64,000 bases of DNA from the NCBI RefSeq assembly GCF_019399895.1, contig NW_027228792.1, positions 124,001-188,000 on the forward strand, given 5' to 3'. Both the position numbers and the translations under genes were made by a program. The stretch comes from Cardiocondyla obscurior (lineage: Eukaryota > Arthropoda > Insecta > Hymenoptera > Formicidae). The notes beneath the pieces were generated by a model that worked only from the letters and a program-made list of their open reading frames with translations, was not told where the DNA came from and did no database searches. This document shows positions 62,333 through 64,000 of this stretch, piece after piece (the first letter of the stretch is position 1; each line of letters begins with the position of its first letter).

Positions 62333-63330
62333 TCAAGAGGCACGGTAGTGCCTCGCGACAAGTATAGGCGCAGCGAGGCACTGCCTCTTATACGCAAGAC
62401 GACGTTTTGAGAAATCCGTAGATTACCGGATCTCAATAACAGCTCAACCAATCGCTTTCTTAATAGGCTTATTGTATAGATTAAAGTCGACTTATATAAT
62501 AAGTGTTTTTATTATTTCGCTGCGTTGTCTATAAATACAGATATCGCGATGTTAATCGTTTTGGTTACAAGAGTAAAATTATTTAAGATTCTCCGTCGTC
62601 ATTATTAGGTCTCGAAAAATGTCCCTTTCGTTTTCGCGTCGCTAGATGGCGCAGATAGATTTATCGACTTTATTATTATCGACTCTGGTGATAGTTATAA
62701 TGACATATACAGGGTGTCCCAGATCAGTGGACGATGCCGAAAATGATAGGTAGATTTAATCGAATTAAAACGAAAAGTTCTTTACCATTTTGAAAAATTC
62801 TCAATAGTTTTCGAGAAAAAAATTACAATATATAAAATGTATAAGCGTAAAAGCGACAAGAAAGCTGCGCGTGAGTGAGCGCGAGAGACGAATGACTAGA
62901 AATGGTACCGTCGTCTGTCGCGCTCACTCAGCCCACGCTTCTTCGTCGCTCTTACGCGTACATAAATTAATTTTTTTCTTGAAAACTATTGAGAATTTTT
63001 CAAAATGGTACAGGACTTTTCGTTTTAATTCGATTAAATCTAAATATCATTTTCGGCATCGTCCACTGATCTAGGAAACCCTGTATATTAACCTAAAATA
63101 CTATGTTATTTTAAAAAAAGAGGTGTGTGGTGTGTTATTATTTTCGCACCGCTAGATGGTACTTAATTTATCGACTGTATAGATATCGATCTTTGCAAAA
63201 AAATTTGTTTAAACAATTAAAATTACTTCTTTTCGGTTAAATATTACAACTACAAAATGAATGAAATCCCCCCGAAATTACCTTTTTTTAAAAAAAGGTA
63301 TAAAAAAGCGCTAAGTATAAGCGCGCGAAA
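62333..63330 (+). repeat. Host repeat copy 2
   Basis: It begins TCAAGAGGCACGGTAGTGCC; GAGGCAC/GTGCCTC is a perfect 7-bp stem with a GGTA loop. It is uninterrupted across the site where copy 1 carries the 5.6-kb retrotransposon. It contains two CGCTAGATGG words, one on each side of the foldback at 62710-63083. Confidence 0.78.
62710..63083. mobile_element. Foldback MITE, arm type E, in host repeat copy 2
   Basis: A 374-bp palindrome of the same family as 58528-58901 (CAGGGTGTCCCAGATCAGTG; right end degenerate AAACCCTG). It occupies the same site in the host repeat as the type G element in copy 1. Confidence 0.88.
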
Positions 63331-63906
63331 TTAAAATAACTACAAAATGAATAAAATTACCCTCAAAATTAGATCCTCCCAAAAAAAAATAAAATGTTTA
63401 CTGTAATATTGAATACTCTCTATTAAAGTTATGAGATCAAATAATTGCGCCAAGAACCTAAAGAATCTAGAAAATTTTAAACAATACAAACCATGTAAAA
63501 TCGTACAAAAATAGACCTAGGTTTGTCCCGATGATATAACGTGGTAATGTAAAGAAAGAAAAAACAAAAAATCTTGGCGCAGCGAAACTAAATCTTTAAA
63601 ATCTCAAATTATAATTTTGTTTGTTGCATTATGCTACGCATCAAATTTGATTTTGCAGCGCCAAGATTTTTTGTTTTTTCTTTCTTTACATTACCACGTT
63701 ATATCATCGGGACAAACCTAGGTTTATTTTTGTACAATTTTACATGGTTTGTATTGTTTAAAATTTTCTAGATTCTTTAGGTTCTTGGCGCAATTATTTG
63801 ATCTCATAACTTTAATAGAGAGTATTCAATATTACAGTAAACATTTTATTTTTTTTTGGGAGGATCTAATTTTGAGGGTAATTTTATTCATTTTGTAGTT
63901 ATTTTA
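63331..63906. repeat. 576-bp palindrome at the end of host repeat copy 2
   Basis: The arms, about 260 bp, run from TAAAATAACTACAAAATGAA to its complement, with words such as CCTAGGTTTGTCCCGATGAT and AAAATCTTGGCGC on both sides of a loop of about 50 bp. Copy 1 (about 55660-55980) keeps only one arm and a short return. Confidence 0.85.
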
Positions 63907-64000
63907 TACAAATATATATATCGTGCTTCAATCCGTCTCGAGTGATTGAGCGTTACTAAACTTGATACGCGATATCATCGCTGCAAAATGCATTTCAATG

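Noticed and set aside
58498..63074. Repeated small frames beginning MSER.. near 58740 and 62871
   Set aside because: Both come from the same foldback core; no start context or conserved protein use is evident.
1121..63906. CRISPR array or bacterial repeat system
   Set aside because: Repeats are palindromic elements with TA flanks scattered over the window, with no regular spacers and no cas-like genes; the host gene has introns.

Overview
The window is insect nuclear DNA, most likely from an ant or another hymenopteran. The grounds are (TTAGG)n-type repeats, which make Diptera unlikely, AT-rich introns, a dense population of palindromic elements ending in CAGGGTGTC, and non-LTR retrotransposons whose proteins resemble those I know from ant genomes. 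No bacterial, CRISPR, rRNA or tRNA feature was found. The only recognisable host gene is on the minus strand. It is an EDEM3-type ER degradation-enhancing alpha-mannosidase-like gene, with eleven readable exons between 60349 and 16442. Exons at 60195-60349 and 58958-59129 carry part of the GH47 domain. An intron of about 38 kb (20992-58957) follows. Nine compact exons between 20991 and 16442 carry the rest of GH47, a protease-associated (PA) domain and a long K/N/S-rich tail ending in DDEL, an ER-retrieval type signal. The N-terminal exons lie beyond 64000. Splice phases are consistent across all eleven exons. Layout: 1-16.4 kb lies downstream of the gene and holds foldback elements, a solo LTR with a 5-bp target duplication, AT-rich diverged repeats and a foldback with tandem-repeat arms. 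16.4-21 kb holds the nine 3' exons, with a foldback in one intron. 21-59 kb is the giant intron. It contains an LTR-like GC-rich stretch, interstitial (TTAGG)n tracts, a head-to-tail stack of four R1-clade-like retrotransposon copies (24.9-37.5 kb), a decayed purine-rich non-LTR element (38.5-40.0 kb), a 1.4-kb terminal-inverted-repeat element (40.7-42.1 kb), decayed Gypsy-like and BEL/Pao-like pol remnants (44.3-48.4 kb), and a 5.6-kb APE-RT-RNase H retrotransposon with a clear 12-bp target duplication (49.3-54.9 kb). 59-64 kb holds more foldbacks and a duplicated host repeat. The most unusual structure is the foldback family. About twenty elements share an almost identical palindromic core but carry different outer arms of about 50-80 bp. 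Some are chimeric between two arm types. Two elements sitting at the same site in two copies of a host repeat have different outer arms. This suggests that arms are exchanged by recombination or conversion through the common core. The second strong signal is a set of compensatory base changes in the 3' UTR of the four R1-like copies, which points to a conserved RNA fold next to the poly(A) tail.
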